From TMP-86 sp031394735 (GTDB lineage Bacteria > Pseudomonadota > Gammaproteobacteria > Steroidobacterales > Steroidobacteraceae): 64,000 nt of DNA. The notes beneath the pieces are model-generated. The model ran no database searches. It saw nothing but the letters and a program-made list of their open reading frames with translations, and was not told the origin of the DNA. The stretch spans positions 1 to 64,000 of the forward strand of contig JANMXI010000050.1 of the NCBI GenBank assembly GCA_031394735.1, written 5' to 3'. Shown here piece by piece: positions 17,728-26,832 of this stretch (positions are counted from its first letter, which is position 1; each line of letters starts with the position of its first letter). The position numbers and the translations under genes were made by a program.

Positions 17728-20013
17728 ATGACACGACCGGAATCAGACAGTCAGACATTGCAGGCATCGTTCGACCCCTACGGCCGGCTGCTGAAGATGC
17801 TCATGCCCAGCGTCAATGCCGTCGTGGTGCACGACGGATCGGGCAATTTCGTGTGGACGTCGGATGACTGGCAGCTCTCGCAAGTCGAGGCGCTGGTGAC
17901 CGAGGCCATCGCCGCAGCGCATCTGGAAGATGCCGAATACGCCGGCATGGCACGCGAATTCGACGCAGATTATTGCGCCTATTCCTTTGCGGTTCGCAGT
18001 GAAGAGGCCGATGTCCTCGGCGTGGTCACCTTGATCGCGCGTATCGTCGGCTCGCAAAGCGTCGCCCGCCCCATCAACTATGTGCGCCAACTGGTGCAGC
18101 CTGCTCTGGAGTGTCTGAAGCGCGAACTCGTGCTGCGCTCCAGCCTCGGGTCACGTGAGCGCGATCTGGGCACCCGCGAACGCGATTTGTCGTTGATGCT
18201 CGAAATGTCGTCACAGAAGACCATCGGCGGCAGCGATTCGGACGAACTGACTTCCATATTGCGCACCGGCATCGAACACCTGGGCGCTTCGTTGGCGGCC
18301 GTGTGGGTGCCCGAGCGCGGCCTGTCGGTGAGCATGACCCGCAGTGGCCAGCCGATGTCGCCCGACGTCCTGGTGAAAATGGAAAAGCATTTGATGGCCT
18401 GGATGCTGCTGCAGCAACGCACCATCGTGGTCAACCGCACCGCCAAGGTTGCGAGCGAGTCTGCGGCGCCCTACAAGATTCTCGCCTGCCCCGTGCGCCA
18501 TCCTTCGGAGCGCGTCATGGGCGTGCTGGTGCTGTTCAATCCTCCCAGCGCCGATGATTTCGATGAGCATCAGACGCGCATCGCCGAATTGCTCGCCAAG
18601 AAGACCACGGTCATCATTCAGGCACAGTACGATCCCAGCACGGGATTGATGACACGGCATGCTTTCGAGCGTCACGCCACGGCGTTGTTCGCCGCCTGCA
18701 CGGCCAACGATTCGCACGCGATTCTGTATCTGGACATCGATCGCCTACATGTCATCAATGAAACCTTCGGTATGCACGTGGGTGACGAGGTGATCGTTCA
18801 AGTGGCCGAATCCCTGGCACGTGAATTGCCCGCAGGGGCCTTGTCCTCGCGCATTTCAGGAGACCGATTTGCAGCCTTGCTGCCTCGGACCGCGTTGGAT
18901 GCGGCAGGCAAGATTGCGGAAGGGCTCTGTACGGCGATCGCGGCCAGTGCGACGGGGCGCGTCTCGCGTTCCTTCGAAGTCTCGGCCAGCATCGGCGTGT
19001 CGCCCATCACCGGCTCTAGTAACCCACTGGCGCATGCGTTGGCGACCGCCGAAATCGCCTGCAAGGCGGCCAAGGATCGCGGCCGTAACCGCGTCGAGGT
19101 CTTCCAGGACTCGGATCAGAGCATCATCCGCCGCCACACCGACATCATGATCGTCGGCAATGTGCGTGAGGCGCTGGACAACAACAATTTCCGGCTCGAC
19201 GCGCAACCGATTCTGCCGCTGCGTGGCAATTACGGACGGCCCCGCTTCGAGCTGTTGCTGCGGATGATCGGCGAGAAAGGCGAGGTGATTCCGCCGGGTA
19301 AATTCCTCTCCGCCGCCGAACGCTACCAACTCATGCCCTCCATCGATCGCTGGGTGGTGAAGCATGCTTGCGAATTACTGGGCCAGCACAATGCGGCGCT
19401 CGGCCCGGATGCGGCGCGATTCGCCATCAATCTGTCCGGTCAGTCGTTGCAGGACCCTGAATTTCTCCCCTATGTGATCGAGAAGATCAATCTGTGCGCG
19501 GTGCCGCCGGGTCTGTTGTGCTTCGAGCTGACCGAAACAGCGACGATCGGCAACCTCGAAAAAGCACAGTCATTCATGTCGACGCTGCAGGATCTGGGCT
19601 GCCAGTTCGCATTGGACGATTTCGGCACCGGCGTCAGCTCGCTGGCGTATTTGAAAGCCCTTGCCGTCAGTTATCTGAAGATCGACGGCAGCTTCGTTCG
19701 CGATGCGCTGACCAACGCGCGTTCGGAGTCCATGATCAAGGCAATCGCGCAACTGGCGAAGGTCATGTGCATGGAGACCATCGCCGAATATGTGGAAACG
19801 GATGCGCTGCGCATCCGCATGGCCGATCTGGGCGTGGACTACGGCCAGGGATATTCGATGGGACGTCCGCAACCGCTGCGCGAACTGCTGCGTGAACTCG
19901 CGGCGTTCGAAGCGACGGTGAGCACCTGGATCGCGCCCGGCGCGGCTGAGTTGGGATCGCCGCCCGATCACGTGCCGCATCACGAGGAAATGCCCGCCGC
20001 CCTTGCTGGCTAG
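17728..20013 (+). CDS. GAF-GGDEF(degenerate)-EAL protein, probable c-di-GMP phosphodiesterase
   Basis: The 761-residue product has an N-terminal region of unknown fold (1-150), a GAF-like segment (about 165-290), a GGDEF domain (about 300-450) and an EAL domain (about 475-735). The GGDEF signature is changed to SGDRF, so cyclase activity is unlikely. The EAL domain has ELL in place of EAL but keeps the glutamate, plus NLSGQSL, FELTETATIG, the DDFGTG loop, YLKIDGSFV and GQGYSMGRP, so c-di-GMP hydrolysis is likely. It has no membrane segments. A perfect CRP-type site lies 110 bp upstream, which suggests control by a CRP-family protein. Confidence 0.9.
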   Translation: MTRPESDSQTLQASFDPYGRLLKMLMPSVNAVVVHDGSGNFVWTSDDWQLSQVEALVTEAIAAAHLEDAEYAGMAREFDADYCAYSFAVRSEEADVLGVVTLIARIVGSQSVARPINYVRQLVQPALECLKRELVLRSSLGSRERDLGTRERDLSLMLEMSSQKTIGGSDSDELTSILRTGIEHLGASLAAVWVPERGLSVSMTRSGQPMSPDVLVKMEKHLMAWMLLQQRTIVVNRTAKVASESAAPYKILACPVRHPSERVMGVLVLFNPPSADDFDEHQTRIAELLAKKTTVIIQAQYDPSTGLMTRHAFERHATALFAACTANDSHAILYLDIDRLHVINETFGMHVGDEVIVQVAESLARELPAGALSSRISGDRFAALLPRTALDAAGKIAEGLCTAIAASATGRVSRSFEVSASIGVSPITGSSNPLAHALATAEIACKAAKDRGRNRVEVFQDSDQSIIRRHTDIMIVGNVREALDNNNFRLDAQPILPLRGNYGRPRFELLLRMIGEKGEVIPPGKFLSAAERYQLMPSIDRWVVKHACELLGQHNAALGPDAARFAINLSGQSLQDPEFLPYVIEKINLCAVPPGLLCFELTETATIGNLEKAQSFMSTLQDLGCQFALDDFGTGVSSLAYLKALAVSYLKIDGSFVRDALTNARSESMIKAIAQLAKVMCMETIAEYVETDALRIRMADLGVDYGQGYSMGRPQPLRELLRELAAFEATVSTWIAPGAAELGSPPDHVPHHEEMPAALAG

Positions 20014-20016
20014 CCG

Positions 20017-20039
20017 CGGCCGGCCGCCAGGCGCGGCCG
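20017..20039. terminator. G+C-rich hairpin between convergent genes (candidate terminator)
   Basis: CGGCCG at 20017-20022 and again at 20034-20039 (self-complementary arms) can pair across an 11-nt loop in the 43-bp gap between the GGDEF/EAL gene and iorB. There is no T-run, so this is a weak call. Confidence 0.25.
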
Positions 20040-20056
20040 ATCAGGGTTCGACGCGC

Positions 20057-22255
20057 CTACGCGGTCAGCTGTCCGGCTCGCACCATCGGCAGCCGGCGCA
20101 ATCGTTTCCGGGTCAACGCAAACACGGCATTCGCCACGGCCGGTGCAATCGGGGGTGTGCCCGGTTCGCCCACGCCGGTGGGCGCATCCTCGCTGGGAAC
20201 GATGTACGCCTCCACCAGGGGTGCCTCGTTCATGCGGACGATGGGGTAGCCGTCAAAATTGGACTGCTGCACGCTGCCGTCCTTGAACGTAATCTCGCCA
20301 AACAATGCCGCCGACAGACCGTACGTCACCGCGCTTTCCATCTGCGCTTTGACGAGCTGCGGATTGACCGCAACGCCGCAGTGGATGACCGCGACGACGT
20401 GGTGCACGCGCGGCACACCGTCCTGCATTGACACTTCGGCCATCTCTCCGACCACGCTGCCGAAGGACTCGTGAATCGCGATGCCGCGCGCACGCCCGGC
20501 GGGCGGCGTCTGCTTCCAATCTGATTTTTCTTCCAGCAGATTCAGTACGGCAAGGTGCCGCACCTGCTTGGCATCCAGCAATGAGCGGCGATACTCGAAC
20601 GGGTCACGTCCGGCCGCCGCGGCACATTCATCAATGGTGCTTTCCACTACGAAAGCGGTGTGCGAGTGGCCTACCGACCGCCACCACTGCACTGGCACTG
20701 GTGTCTGCGTCGAGTGCAGGTCGACGCGAATATTCGGCACGGTATACGGCAGATCGGCGGCGCCTTCCACCGAGGTCGCGTCGATACCGTTCTTGACCAT
20801 CATCTTTTCGAAAAACGTGCCGGCGATGATGGATTGCCCGACGATGGTGTGCTGCCAGGACACCGGCATGCCGTGCTTGTCGAGGCCGACCTGGACGCGA
20901 TCCGCCCACTGCGGGCGATACCAGCCGCCGCGCATGTCGTCCTCGCGTGTCCAGACCACCTGCACCGGCTGCGCGATGCGCTTCGACAACTCCACGGCTT
21001 CGCGCACGAAATCACTCGCCACATTGGCGCGCCGGCCGAAACCGCCGCCCAACAAAGTGGTGTGAATGAACACTTGCCCGGGTTTTAAACCTGCCACCTC
21101 GGCAGCAGCTTCGCGATCGATGGTCTGCATCTGCGTGCCGGTCCAGACATCGCAGCGATCCGCGCGCCAATGGGCCACACAATTCAGCGGTTCCATCGAG
21201 GCATGCGACAGATACGGAACTTCGAAATAGGCGTCTAGCCGCGTCGCCGCGCCGCGCGAGCCTGCGACTGAATCGCCGGCGGAATGGGCGATCAGCGGCG
21301 ACGGGTTCTGTGCCAGCTTCAGATACTCGGCACGCTGCCGTTCGCTGTCCACCGTTGCGCCCGGGCCCGCCGTCCAATCGATGACCAGCGCATCGCGGCC
21401 TTTTCGCGCCGCATAGGTATTGCGCGCGATTACGGCCACGCCGCTGCTGATGGTCACCACGTTGAGGACGCCGCGCACCGACCGCGCCGCCTTGTCGTCG
21501 ATGGTTTTGGGCTTTGCGCCGAAGTTCGGTGGACGTGCGATCACTGCGCGCAGCATTCCGGGGACGCGCACGTCGAGACCGAATATGCCACTGCCGTTGA
21601 TCTTCTGCGCCGCTTCCACACGCTTGACCGGTTTACCGATGACCTTGAACTGACTGCTGGGCTTCAGCGTCACGGACGCGGGGTTCGGCACGGGCAGGCG
21701 GCTGGCGGCGGCAGCGAGTTGGCCATAAGAGGCTTTGCGATTGGCCGGGCCGTGCATAACGCCATTTTGCGCATGGCAATCCGCGACCGGCACCTGCCAT
21801 TGATTGGCCGCTGCCTGCAGCAGCAATGTTCGCGCAGTGGCGCCGCTCACGCGTAGAGCCTGCCAGCTCGAGGAAATGCTCATGCTGCCGCCGGTGAATT
21901 GCGTCGGCAAGAACGGATTGTTGTAAACAGGATCCACCGGCGCCGTCTCGATGCGCACCCGCGCCGGATCGCACTCCAGTTCCTCGGACAACAATTGCGC
22001 GAGACCGGTGTAGACCCCCTGACCCATTTCGGATTTGTGCATGATCAAGGTGATGCTGTCATCGGCGCCGATGCGCACGAAGGCATTCAGCGAACTGGAT
22101 GTTGCGGCGGCCGGCGATCCGGCGGCCGACGACCCGGCCGCCATCGCGGCCCATCGATTGCCGGCGGGGAGCGTAAATCCCACCAGCAACGCGCCTCCCG
22201 CCTGCGCGGTCGACTGAAGGAACCGGCGGCGTGAAACAGAGGTGGTGGGGCTCAT
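20057..22255 (-). CDS. iorB: Molybdopterin-binding aldehyde/xanthine dehydrogenase-family large subunit (IorB-like)
   Basis: This is the catalytic molybdenum-cofactor subunit of a two-subunit hydroxylase of the isoquinoline 1-oxidoreductase type. The 732-residue product begins with a twin-arginine signal (SRRRFLQSTAQAGGALLVGF), indicating export of the folded enzyme with its partner. Family blocks include LLGGGFGRRANVASDFVREA and, near the C terminus, TGVGEPGTPPIAPAVANA with the conserved active-site glutamate. The ATG overlaps the stop of the iron-sulfur subunit gene (ATGA). Electrons probably pass to a cytochrome, but none is encoded nearby. The true substrate is unknown; members oxidise N-heterocycles or aldehydes. 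Confidence 0.9.
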   Translation of the reverse strand: MSPTTSVSRRRFLQSTAQAGGALLVGFTLPAGNRWAAMAAGSSAAGSPAAATSSSLNAFVRIGADDSITLIMHKSEMGQGVYTGLAQLLSEELECDPARVRIETAPVDPVYNNPFLPTQFTGGSMSISSSWQALRVSGATARTLLLQAAANQWQVPVADCHAQNGVMHGPANRKASYGQLAAAASRLPVPNPASVTLKPSSQFKVIGKPVKRVEAAQKINGSGIFGLDVRVPGMLRAVIARPPNFGAKPKTIDDKAARSVRGVLNVVTISSGVAVIARNTYAARKGRDALVIDWTAGPGATVDSERQRAEYLKLAQNPSPLIAHSAGDSVAGSRGAATRLDAYFEVPYLSHASMEPLNCVAHWRADRCDVWTGTQMQTIDREAAAEVAGLKPGQVFIHTTLLGGGFGRRANVASDFVREAVELSKRIAQPVQVVWTREDDMRGGWYRPQWADRVQVGLDKHGMPVSWQHTIVGQSIIAGTFFEKMMVKNGIDATSVEGAADLPYTVPNIRVDLHSTQTPVPVQWWRSVGHSHTAFVVESTIDECAAAAGRDPFEYRRSLLDAKQVRHLAVLNLLEEKSDWKQTPPAGRARGIAIHESFGSVVGEMAEVSMQDGVPRVHHVVAVIHCGVAVNPQLVKAQMESAVTYGLSAALFGEITFKDGSVQQSNFDGYPIVRMNEAPLVEAYIVPSEDAPTGVGEPGTPPIAPAVANAVFALTRKRLRRLPMVRAGQLTA

Positions 22256-22719
22256 GACTTGGACCCGATTTCCTGCGCGGCGCTGTGGATGGCGGCGCGA
22301 ATCCGGTTATAAGTTCCGCAGCGGCACAGATTGCCGCTCATCGCCGTGTCGATGTCCGCGTCCGACGGCGCGTTGTTCTGTGCCAGCAGCGAGGTCGCCG
22401 ACATGATCTGCCCCGACTGGCAGTATCCGCATTGTGGAACATCGTTGGCGGCCCAGGCGGATTGCACTGCCTTGCCGACTCTGGAAGCAGCGATGCCTTC
22501 GATGGTGGTAATTTTTTTATCCGCTACCGCGGACACCGGCAACACGCACGACCGGGTCGCCTGGCCGTCGATATGGAGCGTGCAGGCTCCGCATAACGCC
22601 ATGCCACAGCCATATTTCGTTCCGGTCATATCGAGCACGTCGCGCAACACCCACAGCAGGGGAGTGTCGGCATCGACGTCGAGTTGATGAATCTTGCCGT
22701 TGATATTGAGTTTTTGCAT
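22252..22719 (-). CDS. iorA: (2Fe-2S)-binding subunit of the IorAB-type hydroxylase
   Basis: The 155-residue product is the electron-transfer subunit that pairs with the large subunit downstream. The plant-ferredoxin-type cluster site is YGCGMALCGACTLHIDG (residues about 41-57) and the second cluster site combines QCGYCQSGQI and CRCGTYNRIR. It has no export signal, as expected if it travels with its Tat-bearing partner. It is the first gene of the two-gene operon. A divergent gene starts 116 bp away at 22835. Confidence 0.93.
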   Translation of the reverse strand: MQKLNINGKIHQLDVDADTPLLWVLRDVLDMTGTKYGCGMALCGACTLHIDGQATRSCVLPVSAVADKKITTIEGIAASRVGKAVQSAWAANDVPQCGYCQSGQIMSATSLLAQNNAPSDADIDTAMSGNLCRCGTYNRIRAAIHSAAQEIGSKS

Positions 22720-22834
22720 GGATGGATAGAATGGACTGTTTGTGCGAATATTTGCAAGACGTCACCGTCGAGATAAATTGAAAGAAGGATCTGTAGCGAC
22801 CGATGCAACGGCTTACGCATCGACGCGTTCAATC

Positions 22835-23344
22835 ATGACCAATTCCCCGATTCTCGCGCCCGAGTGGCTCGTTCAAACCTGGTTCAACACCGATCAACCT
22901 CTGCTCCTGTCCGGCTTGCGTGGCCGCGTGGTGGCGCTGTGCGCATTTCAGGCGTTGTGCAAGGACTCCAGTTCGTTCGCCGTGCCGCAGGCATTGCGCG
23001 TCTTCAGCACATTCGAGCCCAAGGATGTTGCGGTCATCGGCCTGCATGCCACCTTCGAGCATCACGCTGCCATCACGCACGCGGTGATCAAGGCGTTCCT
23101 GCACGAATACCGCATCAAATTCCCGGTCGGCCTGGACCTGGCGAATCCGGAAGGACCCATACCGCAGACCATGGAGTCGTACCGCATGCGCGGCACGCCG
23201 AGCATCGTGCTCATCGACCGCCATGGGTTCATCCGCAAACATTCCTTCGGCCCGGTTGACGATCTGCGTCTCGGCGCCGAGATCGGTGCGCTGACCCAGG
23301 AAACCCTCGCCATTGCCAACGTGGCGCGCAGCAGCGCCGCCTGA
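22835..23344 (+). CDS. Thioredoxin-fold (TlpA/redoxin-like) protein lacking the CxxC motif
   Basis: The 169-residue product has a thioredoxin-like core: GRVVALCAFQALCKDS, DVAVIGLHATFEHH, and the cis-proline block GTPSIVLIDRHGFIR. Where active family members have CPGC or CxxC, this protein reads ALCKDS, so only one cysteine remains near that position and dithiol redox chemistry is unlikely. It has no signal peptide from the ATG at 22835; the frame is open upstream to 22742, but this part has a basic, unlikely composition. It is divergent from iorA. A non-redox or one-cysteine peroxidase-like role is possible but unproven. Confidence 0.75.
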   Translation: MTNSPILAPEWLVQTWFNTDQPLLLSGLRGRVVALCAFQALCKDSSSFAVPQALRVFSTFEPKDVAVIGLHATFEHHAAITHAVIKAFLHEYRIKFPVGLDLANPEGPIPQTMESYRMRGTPSIVLIDRHGFIRKHSFGPVDDLRLGAEIGALTQETLAIANVARSSAA

Positions 23345-23370
23345 CGCCGCCGCCGCAGCACGCTTAAGCG

Positions 23371-24603
23371 TCAGCTCATCAGCGAGTGCAATGCCCGAAC
23401 GATGCGTTCGACTTCCGCAGCGTTGTTGTAATGCGCAAGGCCGATGCGCAGCACGCCTTCGTTCTCATCCAGCCCCAGATACCGCGCCACTTCATAGGCG
23501 TAGTTGTGTCCTGACCAGACGTTGATGCCCTGTTCACCCAGCGCGCGCGCCAAGTCACTGTTGCGGTAACGCGGATGCGTGAACGAAACAGTGGGCACGC
23601 GTTCGAAGAGTCGGTTCGCATTGCTGATGCCCTGCACTTGCAGGTCGGGGATCCGCCGCAGTCCGTCGATCAATGCTTGCGCGAGAGGCATTTCGTAGGC
23701 CGTCGCGGCTTCGTAGGCGGTGGCGATGCGAGCGCGGCGCGAACCGCCGCCACCGTTGACCTCTCCCAACCACACCATATAGTCCGCGGCCGCGGCGAGA
23801 CCTGCGAGCAGTTCAGTCTGCGGCGTGCCGAGTTCGTGCCGGCCCGGCAGATCCTTCGTCGCGCAGCGCGCGGCATACGGATATAACTGCGCCATCAGCG
23901 CCTCGCGCCCCCACAACACGCCCAGGTGCGGGCCGAAGAATTTATACGACGAGCAGGCCAGAAAATCGCAAGCTATGGCTTGCACGTCTGCGAGGGCATG
24001 CGGCACGAATTGCACGGCATCGACATACCCCCGCGCGCCGGCGCGCTTCGCCAGCGTCGTCAGTTCGGTGACAGGATTGATCGAGCCGGTGAGGTTGCTG
24101 GCGTAGTTCAGCGCCAGCAGGCGCGTGCGGTCGGTGAGCAGCGATTGCAGGTCGGCGGGTTCGATGCGCCACGTGTCCTTGTTGAAAGGCAGCCAGCGCA
24201 AATGCAGGCCGCGCTCTTCGGCCAGGTGCACCCACGGCGCGACGTTGCCCTCGTGATCCATGCGCGTGACGATGATTTCATCACCGGCTTTCCAGTCGCG
24301 CCCCAGGGAGCGCGACAGGTGAAAGGTCAGCATGGTCATGGATTGACCGAGAGTGATTTCCCGCCCCGAAGCGGCACCCAGCAGCTCGGCCATGCTGTCG
24401 TGGGCGCGTGCATAGAGGGCATCGGCGTTGCGCGACGCCAGGAATTGGCCTCCCAGATTGCTGGCCGCCTCGCTCATGGCGGCGCTTACGGCGTCAATGA
24501 CCTGCTGCGGAACCTGGGTTCCGGCCGGGTTGTCCAGATACGCGGACCGGTGGCGCAGCGCCGGAAACCGGCTGCGGACCAGATCGATCGGAAATGCAGG
24601 CAT
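23371..24603 (-). CDS. Class V aminotransferase / cysteine desulfurase-like PLP enzyme
   Basis: The 410-residue product is a PLP-dependent fold-type I enzyme of class V. It has a cofactor-binding turn (LGQSMTMLTFHLSR), MDHEGNVAPWVHLAE, YVDAVQFVPH and the PLP lysine in CSSYKFFGPHLGVLWG. It resembles the cysteine desulfurase-like family of kynureninase/CsdA relatives, but the exact substrate is unclear. The ATG at 24603 is chosen because GGAAG lies at good distance and MPAFPIDLVRSRFPALR is a typical start; the frame is open to 24828 but overlaps the TonB-like gene there. No IscU or similar partner is nearby. Confidence 0.85.
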   Translation of the reverse strand: MPAFPIDLVRSRFPALRHRSAYLDNPAGTQVPQQVIDAVSAAMSEAASNLGGQFLASRNADALYARAHDSMAELLGAASGREITLGQSMTMLTFHLSRSLGRDWKAGDEIIVTRMDHEGNVAPWVHLAEERGLHLRWLPFNKDTWRIEPADLQSLLTDRTRLLALNYASNLTGSINPVTELTTLAKRAGARGYVDAVQFVPHALADVQAIACDFLACSSYKFFGPHLGVLWGREALMAQLYPYAARCATKDLPGRHELGTPQTELLAGLAAAADYMVWLGEVNGGGGSRRARIATAYEAATAYEMPLAQALIDGLRRIPDLQVQGISNANRLFERVPTVSFTHPRYRNSDLARALGEQGINVWSGHNYAYEVARYLGLDENEGVLRIGLAHYNNAAEVERIVRALHSLMS

Positions 24604-24691
24604 GCTCAAGACTTCCGTGAACAGTGAGGAACGGAGCGCTCTTATGCCCGAACGGCGCGCCGAATGCCACCCCGCCGCGAACGCGGCGCGA

Positions 24692-26608
24692 TCAGGACTG
24701 CAGCGAAAAGCGCACGCGGATGCGGGCGCGTTGCTCGACCGGTTTGTTCTCGCGCAGCACCGGCTTGAAACGCCACTTCTCCACCGCCCTGGTGGCGGCC
24801 TGATCGAAGACGCCCGCCGGCTGGGCATTGCGGATCAGCGTATCGCGCACGCTGCCATCGGCTTTGACCGTGAACTCCACGTCGACCCAACCTTCAAGCC
24901 GCTTGCGCGCGGCGTCCGCCGGGTATTCGGGTGGATCGGTTCTAATGCGCGTCAACGAGGTGGCGCCGACGATGTCTGATGCGTTGGTCGGCGCACCGGC
25001 GGTTCTGGTTGTGCCCGCGCCGGCAGCCGTGTTTTCAGCCGCACCTACGGCCGTTGCGATTTCCCCACGCGTGGTGGCGATTTCGGACATCGAATAGCCG
25101 GCCGCGTTGGCCTCGTCCAGCCAGGTTCTGGCTGCATCGAACTGCGACAGACTCAAGGCGCGGCGCGCCTTGATCATCAGCCGCCCGCCGAAATCCTGCA
25201 GTGCCGGCTGAAGTCCGGCGAACCCGGGGTCGAGCGCGCGCAGACTGATCAGGTAGTACTTGGCGCTATCATTGGCAGGCTCCAGCAAACGGTCCTGTTG
25301 CAGGCGCTCGTTGGCGAGCTTGAGCAATTTGTCTCGGCTTTCGGTCTGGACGTCGGTGCGTGCGGCGGCCAGTGCGCTGCGCGCGGAATCCAGATCCGCG
25401 GCCGGTGAAATGCCGCCTGCCGCCTGCAGCAGACGCGCGCTCTTGTCGAAGTCGCGTGCCTGCATGGCTGTGCGTGCCGCGAGCAGCAACTGCGCACCGA
25501 GCGCCCGCCTCGCCTGCTGTGTACCGACCTCCGCTGGCCCCAGGGTCATGGCCTGCTTGAGGTGAAACAGTGCGCTGTCACTCTCCGGATCCAACAGCCG
25601 GCCCTGGTCCATGCGCGTGGCCGCGGTTTGCAGCGCCTGTGAGAGCTTGTCGCCGCTGGCGCGTTGTTCGCCTTGTGCGCGTACGCGCGATTGCGCCTGC
25701 CGCAGTTGTTCGCGTGCCTTATTGAGTTGCGCCGTCAGAAATGCAATGCGGCCGCTCTCCACGCCGGCAAGTCGCGCCGCGTCGATGGCCGTGTCGGCTT
25801 CGTCCAGCCGCTCTTCCAGTAGCGCATTCTCGGCGCGCGCCAGCAAGCGCTCATGTACTTCGGCAAGGCCGGTACGCGCGGTCGGATCGTTGGGTGAGCG
25901 CGCCAGTTTGGCAAGATACAATTCCAGCGCATTGTCACCGCTGGGTTCGGTGAGCCGATTGGCGGCCAAGGCATCTGCGGCGCGCGACAGCAGCGGATCG
26001 GCGTTTGCCGCATTGGCGGCGGATTGCAGAGCCGCCGCGTCGAGCGAAGGATGCATCTGTCGCCAGGCGAAAAACCCGATCAGTGCGAGCACCAGCGCGG
26101 CGGCGCCGGTTCCGATCCACAAGGATTGAGGAGGCTTGGTGGCCTGCAGCGGTGCAGCGATGATCTGGGTGGCGCGCGGGTCCTCATATTTGCGGATGGC
26201 CGCCTGCACAAATTGCCGTGCGCGTGCGCTCGACATGGGTTTGTGGATGAAGCGGTAGACCGAGCCGCGGCTGATCAAGCTTGCCAGCATGCCCTCGTCC
26301 TCACGCGTGCCGGCGTAGAGGATGACGAGTTCAGGAAATTGACGCTTCAACTGCTCGATGAATCCGGCGCTGTCGATGCTGAGCAAGGCGCCATCGAGCA
26401 CCAGAATGCCGACGTCTCCGGCGAGCAGCAGATCGCTGACCTTGTCAGCCGAGGGAACATGCCATAGTCGAATGGCGCCGCCCACGGCCTCGCGCAGAAT
26501 CGCCAGGAAGGCCTCATCAGAGCTGAGCACGACCAGTTCGACGATGTCACTCGCCAGACTGAATCTCGATCCGCCGTTGGCGTCGCGTTCCTCACCGGCA
26601 ACCTGCAC
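24692..26608 (-). CDS. Receiver-transmembrane-TPR-TonB C-terminal fusion protein
   Basis: The 638-residue product joins parts that are rarely together. Residues 22-142 resemble a response-regulator receiver with its key residues in place: acidic pair D31/E32, phospho-acceptor D72 (ILVLDGALL), T101 and K123 (FIHKPMS). A single membrane helix follows (about 163-182), then about 370 residues of alanine/arginine-rich repeats of TPR-like helical pairs, and a TonB C-terminal domain in the last 85 residues (EYPADAARKRLEGWVDVEFTV). The topology would place the receiver in the cytoplasm and TonB domain in the periplasm. The GTG at 26608 has GAGGA 8 bp upstream. No histidine kinase is nearby. Confidence 0.85.
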   Translation of the reverse strand: MQVAGEERDANGGSRFSLASDIVELVVLSSDEAFLAILREAVGGAIRLWHVPSADKVSDLLLAGDVGILVLDGALLSIDSAGFIEQLKRQFPELVILYAGTREDEGMLASLISRGSVYRFIHKPMSSARARQFVQAAIRKYEDPRATQIIAAPLQATKPPQSLWIGTGAAALVLALIGFFAWRQMHPSLDAAALQSAANAANADPLLSRAADALAANRLTEPSGDNALELYLAKLARSPNDPTARTGLAEVHERLLARAENALLEERLDEADTAIDAARLAGVESGRIAFLTAQLNKAREQLRQAQSRVRAQGEQRASGDKLSQALQTAATRMDQGRLLDPESDSALFHLKQAMTLGPAEVGTQQARRALGAQLLLAARTAMQARDFDKSARLLQAAGGISPAADLDSARSALAAARTDVQTESRDKLLKLANERLQQDRLLEPANDSAKYYLISLRALDPGFAGLQPALQDFGGRLMIKARRALSLSQFDAARTWLDEANAAGYSMSEIATTRGEIATAVGAAENTAAGAGTTRTAGAPTNASDIVGATSLTRIRTDPPEYPADAARKRLEGWVDVEFTVKADGSVRDTLIRNAQPAGVFDQAATRAVEKWRFKPVLRENKPVEQRARIRVRFSLQS

Positions 26609-26667
26609 CGTTTACGTTCCTCGTCTGTTCTGATTGGAACACTGAAAATGCTGCGCCGCGTTAATTG

Positions 26668-26682
26668 TAGGGTCCTTCCCTA
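26668..26682. other. Short inverted repeat in the divergent region
   Basis: TAGGG (26668-26672) and CCCTA (26678-26682) surround a 5-nt loop about 60 bp upstream of the receiver-TonB start. It may be part of a regulatory region shared with the gene at 26833; nothing more can be said. Confidence 0.25.
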
Positions 26683-26774
26683 AAGAACCGACGCTAGTAG
26701 CAATTGGCGCGGGACGCTATACGATACGGAGTCTCCAGGGCGAGACATAGTTTGTTGCGGTGCGTCAAGGCGTA

Positions 26775-26796
26775 TTTGTGACCGAACGCTCACAAA
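26775..26796. promoter_or_regulatory. 22-bp palindrome between divergent genes
   Basis: TTTGTGA (26775-26781) and TCACAAA (26790-26796) are perfect 7-bp arms separated by 8 bp. The site is 37 bp upstream of the TTG start at 26833 and about 180 bp upstream of the receiver-TonB start. The arms resemble CRP half-sites, but the 8-bp spacing is 2 bp too long for CRP, so a different regulator, or none, may bind. Confidence 0.5.
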
Positions 26797-26832
26797 GCCG
26801 CGTAGGCGCGAATCTCGTTAGAAGGAAAACAA

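Noticed and set aside
24604..24828. Extension of the class V aminotransferase to 24828
   Set aside because: It overlaps the 3' end of the receiver-TonB gene and the residues are Arg/Ser-rich; ATG 24603 has a ribosome binding site.
26668..26796. Second GEMM or other riboswitch in the 26609-26832 gap
   Set aside because: Only palindromes were found; no GCAAAGCC-type or other conserved riboswitch block.
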